From positions 609,873 to 673,872 of the forward strand of contig CAWBCV010000004.1 of the NCBI GenBank assembly GCA_963787425.1: DNA of 64,000 nt, read 5' to 3'. How positions within the stretch are numbered: the first letter of the stretch is position 1; every line of letters begins with the position of its first letter. The position numbers were made by a program, and so were the translations under genes. Below are positions 27,101 through 34,370 of the stretch, in pieces. The stretch is from AP-15 sp963787425. GTDB taxonomy: Bacteria; Pseudomonadota; Alphaproteobacteria; ATCC43930; CGMCC-115725. Under the pieces are notes generated by a model, which made no database searches, was not told where the DNA came from, and worked only from the letters and a program-made list of their open reading frames with translations.

Positions 27101-29739
27101 TCGGCATCGCCCTTGTAGTCGGCGTAGTAGCCCGTGGTTTCGCCGCTCGCCGCCACATGCAGCACGTGGTGGACGTCGTCGTTCCATTGTGCCGTGTACC
27201 AGCACGGTTGGCCGTTCTCGCGGCGTACCAGGCGCCCCGCCTGATTCTCTTCGTTCTCCAGAATAAGATGGATATGCCGGTCGGGCGCTGCCGCGCGTAC
27301 CCGCTCGGCAAGCTGCTCCAGCAGGTGCTTCGGGCCGTCGTCGAGGATCGCATGCACTGCGTCCAGCCGAAGCCCGTCGAGGTGGAACTCCTCGATCCAA
27401 TAAAGGGCGTTGTGGATGATGAATTCGCGCACCGGGCCGCTGTCAGGCCCGTCGAAATTGATTGCCGCGCCCCATGGCGTCTTGTGACGATCGGTGAAGG
27501 TCTGCGGCGCGATCGGGTGGATGTAGGCGCCTTCCGGTCCGAAGTGGTTATAGACCACGTCAAGGAAAACCATTAGCCCACTGGCATGGGCGGCTTCGAC
27601 CAGCGCCTTCAGGTCCTGGGGCCGGCCGTAGGCAGAATCCGGGGCGTATGGCAGCACGCCGTCGTAGCCCCAGTTTCGGCGACCGGGGAAATCACCGATC
27701 GGCATGATCTCGATCGCGGTCACGCCAAGCTCAACCAGATGGTCGAGCTTGCCAATTGCGGCACGGAACGTGCCCTCCGGCGTAAAAGCCCCGATGTGCA
27801 GCTCGTAGACAACCGCCTCTTCCCAAGGGCGGCCGCTCCAGCCAGCATCGCGCCAGACGTAGGCCTCAGGGTCGACCACCTCGCTCGGCCCGTGCACATC
27901 GTCCGGCTGATAGCGCGAGGCCGGGTCGGGAACGCGCAGCCCGTCCGGAAGCACGAAGCGATATCGCGTGCCGGCGCGGGCGCGATCGGTCACGAGCTCG
28001 TGCCAACCCTCGCCGACCAGTTGCATAGCGGCCGTCGCGCCGTCCAACTCGATCTGAACGTCCCCGTGTGGCGGCGCCCAAAGGCGGAAGCGCACTCTGC
28101 CGTCGGCCTGCAGCTCCACGCCGAAGGGCATGCGGTGCGTGCGGGTTACCGCAGGTGCGGTCTCCCCGTCGAGCAATGCCAGGATACCGCGCAGCGGGAT
28201 GACGACCCAGTCCGGCCGGTTAGCGAGCTCGTACGCGATTTCGTACAGCGCTTTTTCAAGCATAAAGAACCGCACGACGCGATCGGCATCTGCGCGGTGC
28301 TGTGGGCAGAAACCGCCGCCGCGCGCAGCCTCGAAATAGGCATCTACGAAGGCCTGCGACGCCTGCGCCTCCCAAGCCGCGAGGTGCCCCCGAACGGCCT
28401 CTCGTCCCGTGGAGGACAGATCCGGTGGCAACCCTCGTTCCGCCGCCGCGGCGGCGTAGGCGAGAGAACGAAGCATGCCGGCGACATCCCGCGGCGCAGC
28501 ATGCTTAGCGCGGCGCTCCCCCAAGGGACGCAGCGGCTCGCCCTCGAAGTCGATTATGACGGCGTCCCGGCCTGTCGCCAGTACTTGGCCAAGGTGGTAA
28601 TCCCCATGGTGTCGTGTCTTTGCGAATGCCGGGACCTCGCCGAGCATTGTCTGCAGCCGCTCAGCCACCTCGTCGCGGCGCACAAGAAGCGCCTCGGCGA
28701 GACCGCGAGCGGGCGGTGCGAGCTTTGCTGCGTCGGCAAGACCGTCGAGCGAGTGGCGGGCGGTTGCCTGTGCGGCCGCGACCCAGGATCGGATATCGCT
28801 CGCCACGACCGGCTCAGGCCGGAATGCTGGGTCGTTTGTGTCGGTTTCAAACGCGGCGTGCATTTCGGCGGTACGCCGGCCCAGCCGCCCGAGCCAGCTT
28901 GTGGCTTCGTCAAGGGCCTCGGTACAGCGCGTGCCAGAGCCTGCGCCGCGTGCAAGCCGCTCGAGCACCCAGGACCAGCCGTCACCATCGTTGGGGACAA
29001 AGGTTTGCAGTATCGAGAGGGTCACCGCCCCGTGCCCCAATCCCGCGGAATCCAGGTCGACCCAGCCGAGCAAGGACGGGGTAGCCGTGAAACCCGCCGT
29101 CTCGGTCAGGAATCGGCCTACTTCGAGCTCGGGGTGCACGCCGCTCTCCAGCTTTCGGATCACCTTCAGGATCGCGGCGTCGCCGATCGGGATCGAGGTG
29201 TTCGACTGCTCGGCGCTGCCCCGGCGGATGGACCAACCGCCTCCGGCTTCGAGCCCGGCTTGCGCCAAGTGGCCCGTCCGTCCCGTTCGCAGCCGCAGTG
29301 CGCCAGAGGCTTCGCCGCCACCCCTCAGCAGCAAATCGATCCAGGCGCGGACGAACGCGTCTACGGAGAAAGCCTCCACTACCCGCATTTTCTTCCGGCC
29401 GCAGCTGATGTCCGCCGCAATCAGCTGCGCCGGGTCTGCTTGCTCCTCTGGAACGAGCGCTAGTGGCACGAAGAGGTGCATCGGCGACTGCCCCGGCGGC
29501 GTTACCCGCCAGATCGCAAGGGCCGTGGGCACGCCGGAAACCGAAAATGGGAGCAGTGCCGAAAGTTCAACCCCAGGCGTGTCCGAATTCTTCGCGGGAT
29601 ACCACCGCTGCCGCTGAAGAAAATCCGGCAGCGCGGATTGGGCCAGAGTTTCCAGCCTTGAGAGCCAGTGTCGAGTCACCGGATCATCGGCGATATGGGC
29701 GGATTTGTGCCTGGTTCCGGAGCATTGCACGGGGAGCAC
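24154..29739 (-). CDS. Trifunctional fusion: maltokinase-like + TreZ + MalQ
   Basis: One uninterrupted frame of 1861 codons holding three enzymes. Residues 1-530 are maltokinase-like: a Mak cap (DFLQRQRWYPAKN), then the phosphotransferase loop HHGDYHLGQVL (Asp380) and DFEGEP (Asp397). Residues about 537-1130 are GH13 TreZ, maltooligosyltrehalose trehalohydrolase, which releases trehalose: DVVYNHFGPEG, nucleophile Asp793 in GLRLDAVHAI, Glu828 in LILENEEN, Asp924 in QNHDQVGNR. Residues about 1133-1861 are GH77 MalQ, 4-alpha-glucanotransferase: GLRIDHVMGL (Asp1615), VGEDLGTVPEGF (Glu1663), GSHDLPTLRGWW (Asp1716). All catalytic residues are present. In most bacteria these are separate genes. It is upstream of and coupled to treY. 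The start could instead be the GTG at 29682. Confidence 0.92.
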   Translation of the reverse strand: MLPVQCSGTRHKSAHIADDPVTRHWLSRLETLAQSALPDFLQRQRWYPAKNSDTPGVELSALLPFSVSGVPTALAIWRVTPPGQSPMHLFVPLALVPEEQADPAQLIAADISCGRKKMRVVEAFSVDAFVRAWIDLLLRGGGEASGALRLRTGRTGHLAQAGLEAGGGWSIRRGSAEQSNTSIPIGDAAILKVIRKLESGVHPELEVGRFLTETAGFTATPSLLGWVDLDSAGLGHGAVTLSILQTFVPNDGDGWSWVLERLARGAGSGTRCTEALDEATSWLGRLGRRTAEMHAAFETDTNDPAFRPEPVVASDIRSWVAAAQATARHSLDGLADAAKLAPPARGLAEALLVRRDEVAERLQTMLGEVPAFAKTRHHGDYHLGQVLATGRDAVIIDFEGEPLRPLGERRAKHAAPRDVAGMLRSLAYAAAAAERGLPPDLSSTGREAVRGHLAAWEAQASQAFVDAYFEAARGGGFCPQHRADADRVVRFFMLEKALYEIAYELANRPDWVVIPLRGILALLDGETAPAVTRTHRMPFGVELQADGRVRFRLWAPPHGDVQIELDGATAAMQLVGEGWHELVTDRARAGTRYRFVLPDGLRVPDPASRYQPDDVHGPSEVVDPEAYVWRDAGWSGRPWEEAVVYELHIGAFTPEGTFRAAIGKLDHLVELGVTAIEIMPIGDFPGRRNWGYDGVLPYAPDSAYGRPQDLKALVEAAHASGLMVFLDVVYNHFGPEGAYIHPIAPQTFTDRHKTPWGAAINFDGPDSGPVREFIIHNALYWIEEFHLDGLRLDAVHAILDDGPKHLLEQLAERVRAAAPDRHIHLILENEENQAGRLVRRENGQPCWYTAQWNDDVHHVLHVAASGETTGYYADYKGDAEKLGRALAEGFAFQGELMPYRGRQRGVPSADLPPSAFVAFIQNHDQVGNRAFGDRVTDFAPAEAVRAIAAVYLLLPQIPMLFMGEEWGAAQPFPFFCDFGPELADAVRQGRREEFARFPEFRDPEMRERIPDPMAEKTFASAKLGWGDRVLAPHKEWLGWYCRVLTVRHAEIVPRLPAIGASGQYEVLGDGAVVVRWQLSGGDTLVLAANLAARPATGFPVEAGSVLWQEGEVREDGNFDAWAVRWSIEEDAQREAGRSALDELAERMGIEPQFRNAKGEIVETNDETKRSLLTAMGAEAADELQARAALEKLDRAEWLRPLPTAQVARADAQARAIEVVLPAGTPEITWRLSLETGIERTGRIKFGDLELIGARNFDGVTRERRRLLLEGELPWGYHQLVIEPDNASTTLVVTPGRCWLPPGFDEGRRLWGIAAQLYLLRSDTDWGIGDFGDLRRLVELAADHKADVIGLNPLHAMFPDDPEHASPYSPESRLLLNILNIDATALPEMEHCPEIRDLIASEGFRHRVEACRARHLVDYAEVSAIKFSVLEKLFNVCRGVVDPARWGAFEAFRREGGEMLQRNCIFLALREHFANQDASRADWHGWPKEYRDPASPAVARFAAENQHRLDFHAWLQWVADEQLGAAAIAAKRRGMVVGLYRDLAVGADRSGAETWADTAAVVSGAQVGAPPDVHNPAGQNWGLPPFHPRALREEGYRSFIELVRANMRHAGGLRIDHVMGLRHLYWVPQGEKPSAGAYVGYPMEDLIGILALESHRHECMIVGEDLGTVPEGFREQMAEANILSYRVLYFEQEPQTGGFLPPSAYPAQALAVVGSHDLPTLRGWWEARDLDLKEELGLFPEPGEASRQRRMRERDRMQLLKALRNEGLLPIDEETDIPSLARAVHAFLARTPSVLAMAQIDDLTDEADPVNVPATSDEHPNWRRRLSMTLEELAARPRFVDIAEIFRAERSPRNFDETNKDV

Positions 29740-29762
29740 CTCACGGCTTTCGCCTTTAGCCG

Positions 29763-30035
29763 CTAATGAGCGGGTTCGCTTTGGCCATTGTTGCCGGCTG
29801 CGGTGCTGCCGGATCCCTGGTTCTGCGTGGCTTGCTGACGTGCGTGCTTGCTGGCTTCATGATGGCCGATCACGCAGCCCGCACCAGCCCCCAACACGCC
29901 ATGATGACCTGCGACGTGGCCCGCCAAACCACCAACCGCCGCGCCCTTTAGGCAACCAGCCGCGTTTGCCGCCGAGGATATCATGCCCGCCGTAAGCGCG
30001 AGAGCCAAAACCGCGGGCATCAAACTCCATTTCAT
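29763..30035 (-). CDS. Small glycine-zipper secreted protein
   Basis: 90 residues. Signal peptide LMPAVLALALTAGMISSAAN, cleaved near ANA, then a Gly-zipper GAAVGGLAGHVAGHHGVLGA and a tail rich in Gln, Gly and Ser. Similar GAAVGG.AGH.AGHHG proteins are common in alphaproteobacteria as outer-membrane or periplasmic proteins of unknown role. The ribosome site AAGGGA precedes the ATG by 7 bases and lies in a tandemly duplicated 26-base unit. Confidence 0.75.
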   Translation of the reverse strand: MKWSLMPAVLALALTAGMISSAANAAGCLKGAAVGGLAGHVAGHHGVLGAGAGCVIGHHEASKHARQQATQNQGSGSTAAGNNGQSEPAH

Positions 30036-30085
30036 CGCATTTCCCTTATCGCAGGAATGATCGCATTTCCCTTATCGCAGGAATG
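30034..30085. repeat. Perfect 26-bp tandem duplication over a ribosome site
   Basis: Two identical head-to-tail copies of a 26-base unit (atcgcatttcccttatcgca + ggaatg) at 30034-30059 and 30060-30085. On the minus strand each unit contains AAGGGAAATGCGAT, so the Shine-Dalgarno and part of the start region of the glycine-zipper gene are duplicated; only the copy next to 30035 opens the long frame. Confidence 0.9.
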
Positions 30086-30200
30086 AAAGCACGACCCCCA
30101 CGGTCAAACAGATGGAGCAAGAAAAGATCCCATTGCCGTGCTCGCGAATCCCATTATCATCCCGGCTTCGCCGAAAAAGGACAGACGGTCAAAAACGCGC

Positions 30201-31229
30201 ATGCCGCGCTCGACGCGTTTCGGCCTAGTGATCCTTGCCGCGCTGCTGGTAATCGGGAGCGGGTACACTGCGTATTGGTTCTTGGTCGCCCGGCGCATCG
30301 AGGCCGGTGTCGTTGATTGGGCGGTATCGCGACGGGCCGACAAGATCGATTTCTCTTGGCGAAGGATGCGCGTCAGCGGTTATCCGGTCGCGTTTCGGGT
30401 CGATCTCGATTCTGCGGCGTTGCGCGACGGTGCGATCACGCCTTCCCCGGAGCTGCATATTCCCGTGCTCTCCGGCACCGCCCGCCCCTGGGATTTTGCC
30501 GATTGGCGGCTCGCAGCACCCGACGGGTTCACGGCCGAATTCGCCGCTGCCGGCGGAGGCGCCCCAGCGAAGTTGATTGCGCAGACCGCCGACGGGGATG
30601 TCTCGATTGAAACCAAGGGCAGTTGGACACTGTGGCTGACCTTACGGGAGACTACGGTCGAGGCGGGTCCCCCGGTCCTCGTCGGTTCAGCCCATGTCAC
30701 GCTCACAGTTCCACCGAGGCCGCCGCGTGGGCATGCCGACCAGATGATGGCCCTCGCGGTCGAGGCGAGCCGGATAAAGTTGCCGCTCGCGGTCGGGCCG
30801 TTAGGGGACGCAATCGACGAGCTAGATTTCGCCGCGACGGAAAAGGGTGTCATCCCGGGCGGCAAGCTGGCCGACGCGCTAACTGCCTGGCGGGACGCCG
30901 AAGGTAAGATCGAGCTCGACAATCTGCGCCTGAAATGGGGCGCCCTCGATGCGACTGCGACGGGAACGATCACCCTCGACCAGGAGCTACAGCCGGCCGG
31001 CCACTTCTCCGGAGCGATCCAGGGATACGACCAGATTCTGACGGCACTCGTACAAAATGGTCAAATGCGAGCCCCCGATGCAGGGCTCGCGCGCATCGCA
31101 CTGACGATGCTCGCCAAGGCCGGACCGGACGGCAAGCCGGAGATCCGGACCGCATTCACGATCCAGAACGGACAGATGCTCCTCGGGCCGGCAAAGCTCG
31201 GCAGGGTGCCCCGTATCACCTGGGAATAG
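30201..31229 (+). CDS. DUF2125 family membrane-anchored protein
   Basis: 342 residues from the ATG at 30201, chosen because a clean N-terminal anchor follows (FGLVILAALLVIGSGYTAYW). The remainder is a periplasmic beta-rich domain: SWRRMRVSGYPVAFRVDLDS, then PWDFADWRLAAPDGFTAEF, with a conserved WGALDATATGTITLD segment near the C-terminus. DUF2125 proteins are restricted largely to alphaproteobacteria and have no known function, although they recall AsmA-like envelope proteins. It converges on tyrA. Confidence 0.82.
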   Translation: MPRSTRFGLVILAALLVIGSGYTAYWFLVARRIEAGVVDWAVSRRADKIDFSWRRMRVSGYPVAFRVDLDSAALRDGAITPSPELHIPVLSGTARPWDFADWRLAAPDGFTAEFAAAGGGAPAKLIAQTADGDVSIETKGSWTLWLTLRETTVEAGPPVLVGSAHVTLTVPPRPPRGHADQMMALAVEASRIKLPLAVGPLGDAIDELDFAATEKGVIPGGKLADALTAWRDAEGKIELDNLRLKWGALDATATGTITLDQELQPAGHFSGAIQGYDQILTALVQNGQMRAPDAGLARIALTMLAKAGPDGKPEIRTAFTIQNGQMLLGPAKLGRVPRITWE

Positions 31230-31244
31230 CCGCGGCGCGCCCTC

Positions 31245-32129
31245 TCAGGCCTGCTTGGCCTCGATGATCGAGCGCCTGATCGCGCGGGTGCGGGTGAAGA
31301 GCTCCTGCAGCTTGTCTCCTTCGCCCCAACGGATAGCCCGCTGCAACGCCGTCAAATCCTCGGTGAAGCGCTGCACAATCTCGAGCACCGCTTCGCGATT
31401 ATTGAGAAAAATATCGCGCCACATGACCGGATCGGAGGCGGCGATGCGGGTGAAGTCGCGGAAGCCGCTGGCTGAGAATTCGATGACCTCGGATTTGAGG
31501 CTCTCCTCGAGGTTGGTTGCCGTGCCGACGATCGTGTAAGCGATCAGATGCGGCAGATGCGACGTCATCGCCAGCACCTTGTCGTGGTGGTCGGCGCTCA
31601 TCGTGACGACATGCATCCCAAATCTCTCCCACATCTCACCGACAACGGCCACCGCCTCGGGCGCCGTCTCGGGCGGCGGGGTGAGAATGCACCAGCGATC
31701 GCGGAACAGCTCGGCAAAACCGGATTCGGGTCCGGAATGCTCGGTGCCGGCTACAGGGTGGCCGGGGACGAAGTGGACGCCCTTCGGGACATGGGGCTGC
31801 AGATCTCGGATCACCGCCTGCTTGACCGAGCCGACATCGGTCAAGATCGCATCGTCCTTCAGCCCCGGCGCGATCCTCTCGCCGATTTCGGGATAGGCGG
31901 AGAGCGGCGTCGCGACGACCACGAGATCGGCGCCCGCGGCGGCCTGCGCCGGGTCGTGCGTCGTTGCGTCGGCAATCGCCAGGCGCCGTACTGCGGCGAG
32001 GGTCTCGGCTCGCCGAGCGCAAGCGATGATTTCGGTCTCGGGACTATCCCGGCGCAGCGCCCGAGCGAGCGAGGACCCGATCAACCCGATCCCGATCAGC
32101 GCCACGCGGTCGAACATTCTGGCACTCAT
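31245..32129 (-). CDS. tyrA: Prephenate/arogenate dehydrogenase, TyrA family
   Basis: 294 residues. It oxidatively decarboxylates prephenate or arogenate, the committed step to tyrosine. NAD-binding motif ALIGIGLIGSSLARAL at the N-terminus; conserved LTDVGSVKQAVI, the FVPGHPVAGTEHSGPE active-site segment with the catalytic His, and the helical C-terminal dimerisation domain (MTSHLPHLIAYTIVG). It follows hisC on the same strand, separated by 118 bases that contain a palindromic repeat. This completes a chorismate mutase-aminotransferase-dehydrogenase set. Confidence 0.94.
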   Translation of the reverse strand: MSARMFDRVALIGIGLIGSSLARALRRDSPETEIIACARRAETLAAVRRLAIADATTHDPAQAAAGADLVVVATPLSAYPEIGERIAPGLKDDAILTDVGSVKQAVIRDLQPHVPKGVHFVPGHPVAGTEHSGPESGFAELFRDRWCILTPPPETAPEAVAVVGEMWERFGMHVVTMSADHHDKVLAMTSHLPHLIAYTIVGTATNLEESLKSEVIEFSASGFRDFTRIAASDPVMWRDIFLNNREAVLEIVQRFTEDLTALQRAIRWGEGDKLQELFTRTRAIRRSIIEAKQA

Positions 32130-32154
32130 AGACCGAACTCAAGTGAATTAGGCC

Positions 32155-32237
32155 CGTCACCCTCGCGAAAGCGGGGGTCCAGTGATGCGATGCTAGAAGC
32201 TTCCCGGCTCTGGATTCCCGCTTTCGCGGGAATGACG
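32155..32237. repeat. Intergenic inverted repeat between hisC and tyrA
   Basis: Arms 32155-32182 and 32210-32237, 28 bases each, about 23 matching, separated by 27 bases. The core cgcgaaagcggg / cccgctttcgcg is the widely dispersed proteobacterial type in which CCGCTTTCGCGG occurs in both arms. It probably forms a large RNA hairpin between the two cistrons. Confidence 0.8.
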
Positions 32238-32247
32238 AGACATAGCG

Positions 32248-33351
32248 TCATCGCGCGGCCATGAACTCGGCGAGGGTGGCCGCGACGGTTTCCATTTCAG
32301 GCCCGGTGCCGATCGTGATTCTCAGATGTTGCGGAAGGCCATAAGCGGCCATCTTGCGGGTCAGGATGCCGCGCGACTGCAAGAAAGCGAATGCCGCGTC
32401 GGCGTTGTTGAGCGGATCGTCGGGGAATCGCGCCAGGACGAAATTGGCGACGCTCGGAGTGAGCGGGAGGCCGAGCGCCGCGAGCCGCTCGGAAAGCCAC
32501 GGCAGCCATCGCGCGTTATGAGCGCGAGCGCGGTTGAGCGCCTCGAGATCCTCGACCGCAGCGACACCGGCGGCCTGCGCTGCGGCGCTCACATTGAAGG
32601 GGCCGCGCACCCGGTTCAGGACATCGGCGACTGCGGGCGGACAATATGCCCATCCGAGCCGCAGCCCGGCGAAGGCATATATTTTTGAAAATGTCCGCAG
32701 CATCACGACGTTTTCCGCACGGTTCACCAGCGCGATGCCGGGCTCGTAATCGTTGCGGTTGACGAACTCGGCATATGCGGCGTCGATGGCAAGCAATACC
32801 GACGCCGGCAGGCCCGCATGCAGTCGGGCGACCTCATGTGCGCCGAGATATGTGCCCGTCGGGTTGTTCGGGTTAGCGATGAAGACAATACGCGTGCGCT
32901 CGGTCACCCGGGCCAGAACGGCATCGACATCGGTCGTCAGGTCGCGCTCCGGAGCCGCGATTGGCGTGGCGCCTACCGCCATCGCGTTGATCGGATACAT
33001 CAGGAACCCGTGGCGGCTGTAGAGAACCTCGCCGCCGGGACCGGCGTAGCACCGCACCAGCAGCGCGATCAGCTCGTCGGAACCGGCGCCGCAGACGATC
33101 CGCGAGGAATCGATCCCGTGACATTGCGCGAGTACCTCGCGCAGCTCCTGGGCGTTCCCGTCCGGGTAGCGATGGATCTCGCCGGCGAGAGCCCGGTAGG
33201 CCGCGATCGCCTTGCTGCTCGGCCCGAGGGCGCTCTCGTTCGAGGCAAGGCGGATCGGGCGCTCGACCCCAGCCACCTTCGCTTCGCCGCCAATATAGGG
33301 GCTGATGTCGAGAATGCCGGGGCGGGGCGTCAGCCCCGGTTCGAGCGTCAT
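32248..33351 (-). CDS. hisC: Histidinol-phosphate / aromatic aminotransferase
   Basis: 367 residues from the ATG at 33351, which overlaps the chorismate mutase stop by 4 bases (ATGA). PLP-dependent class I/II aminotransferase: LASNESALGPSSKAI, GAGSDELI, IANPNNPTGTYL, DAAYAEFV and the Schiff-base lysine in TFSKIYAFAGLRLGW. HisC enzymes convert imidazole-acetol phosphate to histidinol phosphate. In this position, between chorismate mutase and TyrA, a role as aromatic or prephenate transaminase is equally likely. The gene is intact. Confidence 0.93.
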   Translation of the reverse strand: MTLEPGLTPRPGILDISPYIGGEAKVAGVERPIRLASNESALGPSSKAIAAYRALAGEIHRYPDGNAQELREVLAQCHGIDSSRIVCGAGSDELIALLVRCYAGPGGEVLYSRHGFLMYPINAMAVGATPIAAPERDLTTDVDAVLARVTERTRIVFIANPNNPTGTYLGAHEVARLHAGLPASVLLAIDAAYAEFVNRNDYEPGIALVNRAENVVMLRTFSKIYAFAGLRLGWAYCPPAVADVLNRVRGPFNVSAAAQAAGVAAVEDLEALNRARAHNARWLPWLSERLAALGLPLTPSVANFVLARFPDDPLNNADAAFAFLQSRGILTRKMAAYGLPQHLRITIGTGPEMETVAATLAEFMAAR

Positions 33352-34220
33352 GGGTTCGGCCCTTTGGTGGCGAGAGCCGATGACGAGAGTGGCACCGCGT
33401 AGCCGCCGAGCGGCAGCAGCCGCTTGAGCGCGGCACCAAATTCCGAGCGAAAGGCATCGAGGCGTCTGTCCGAGATCGGCACAAAGCCCTCCACCTCGAC
33501 CAGATAGACGGCCTGGCCGGCACCGCTGCACGCGATGAAGGTGCATACCAGCCCGACGGTAGAGAGCAGCTCCGAGATCCGGGGCCGGCTGATCGCCGCC
33601 GAACATTCCGCACCGAAGAAGGTGCGATCGAGACCGCTGTCCTGTTGTCCGCCGCGCCCAATCGCCAGCGCATCGGTATCGGCACGGGCGTTGCCGCACG
33701 CACCGAATGGCAGGCGCGCGACGACGCGCGGCGCTTCGTCCTCAGTCGACAGCAAATGCGGCCACCACGGATCGGGTTCTCCTGCCTGCGGCATCGGCAA
33801 TACCCCGACCGAGCCTGTTCCACCGGTCACTGCGCGGATCACCTGACCCACGGTGTCGTAAGCCGACATCGTCGTGTTGCTGCCGTAATGGTCGCGCGCC
33901 AGATCCCAGAACCCCGACCGATCGGCGGGGGCGAATACGGCGACCGAAAAAGGGGATTGCAACCGGACCGTTGCTGCCAACATCTCTCGCCACATGCGAA
34001 TTAGAGTTGCGACAGGGAAGGCGCCACGGTGACGTCCGACGAGCCGGCGGATGATCTCGGCCTCGCGGGCCGGTTGAAACGCGGGCTGATTGCCGTCTTT
34101 CTTGCTGGCTGCGACCAGCGACACGATCTCCGCCCGGCCGATCAGCAGGTCCTGCACCTTGTCGTCGATCTCGTCCAGGCGCCGGCGCAAGCCTTTGAGA
34201 TCTGAAGGGGTCACGGGCAT
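33348..34220 (-). CDS. Chorismate mutase (AroQ type) with C-terminal extension
   Basis: 290 residues from the ATG at 34220. Residues 1-95 are a helical AroQ chorismate mutase: LKGLRRRLDEIDDKVQDLLI, then a catalytic lysine in AASKKDGNQPAFQPAREAEI. AroQ converts chorismate to prephenate. The 190-residue C-terminal part (SVAVFAPADRSGFWDLARDH, FVPISDRRLDAF) is an extension seen in alphaproteobacterial relatives and may act as a regulatory or periplasmic-binding-like domain. It heads the operon with hisC and tyrA and is divergent from metX. Confidence 0.88.
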   Translation of the reverse strand: MPVTPSDLKGLRRRLDEIDDKVQDLLIGRAEIVSLVAASKKDGNQPAFQPAREAEIIRRLVGRHRGAFPVATLIRMWREMLAATVRLQSPFSVAVFAPADRSGFWDLARDHYGSNTTMSAYDTVGQVIRAVTGGTGSVGVLPMPQAGEPDPWWPHLLSTEDEAPRVVARLPFGACGNARADTDALAIGRGGQQDSGLDRTFFGAECSAAISRPRISELLSTVGLVCTFIACSGAGQAVYLVEVEGFVPISDRRLDAFRSEFGAALKRLLPLGGYAVPLSSSALATKGPNP

Positions 34221-34370
34221 ATTGTCGGTCGCTGCAGCGAGAGGCCTACTAGTAGGGTGCCGACCTGGCAAAATCAAAGAAAACGTTGACATGCCTGATC
34301 CCAGATCCCTAGCTAACGCCCCCAATCGGCAACCGGCGGCACTGGCGGCCGCCGCCGCTGCGCAACCGCA

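Noticed and set aside
34221..34370. SAM-II or SAM-I riboswitch before metX
   Set aside because: Searched by eye for the conserved cores; none is present. A 36-codon frame at 34291-34401 overlapping the metX start is probably chance.
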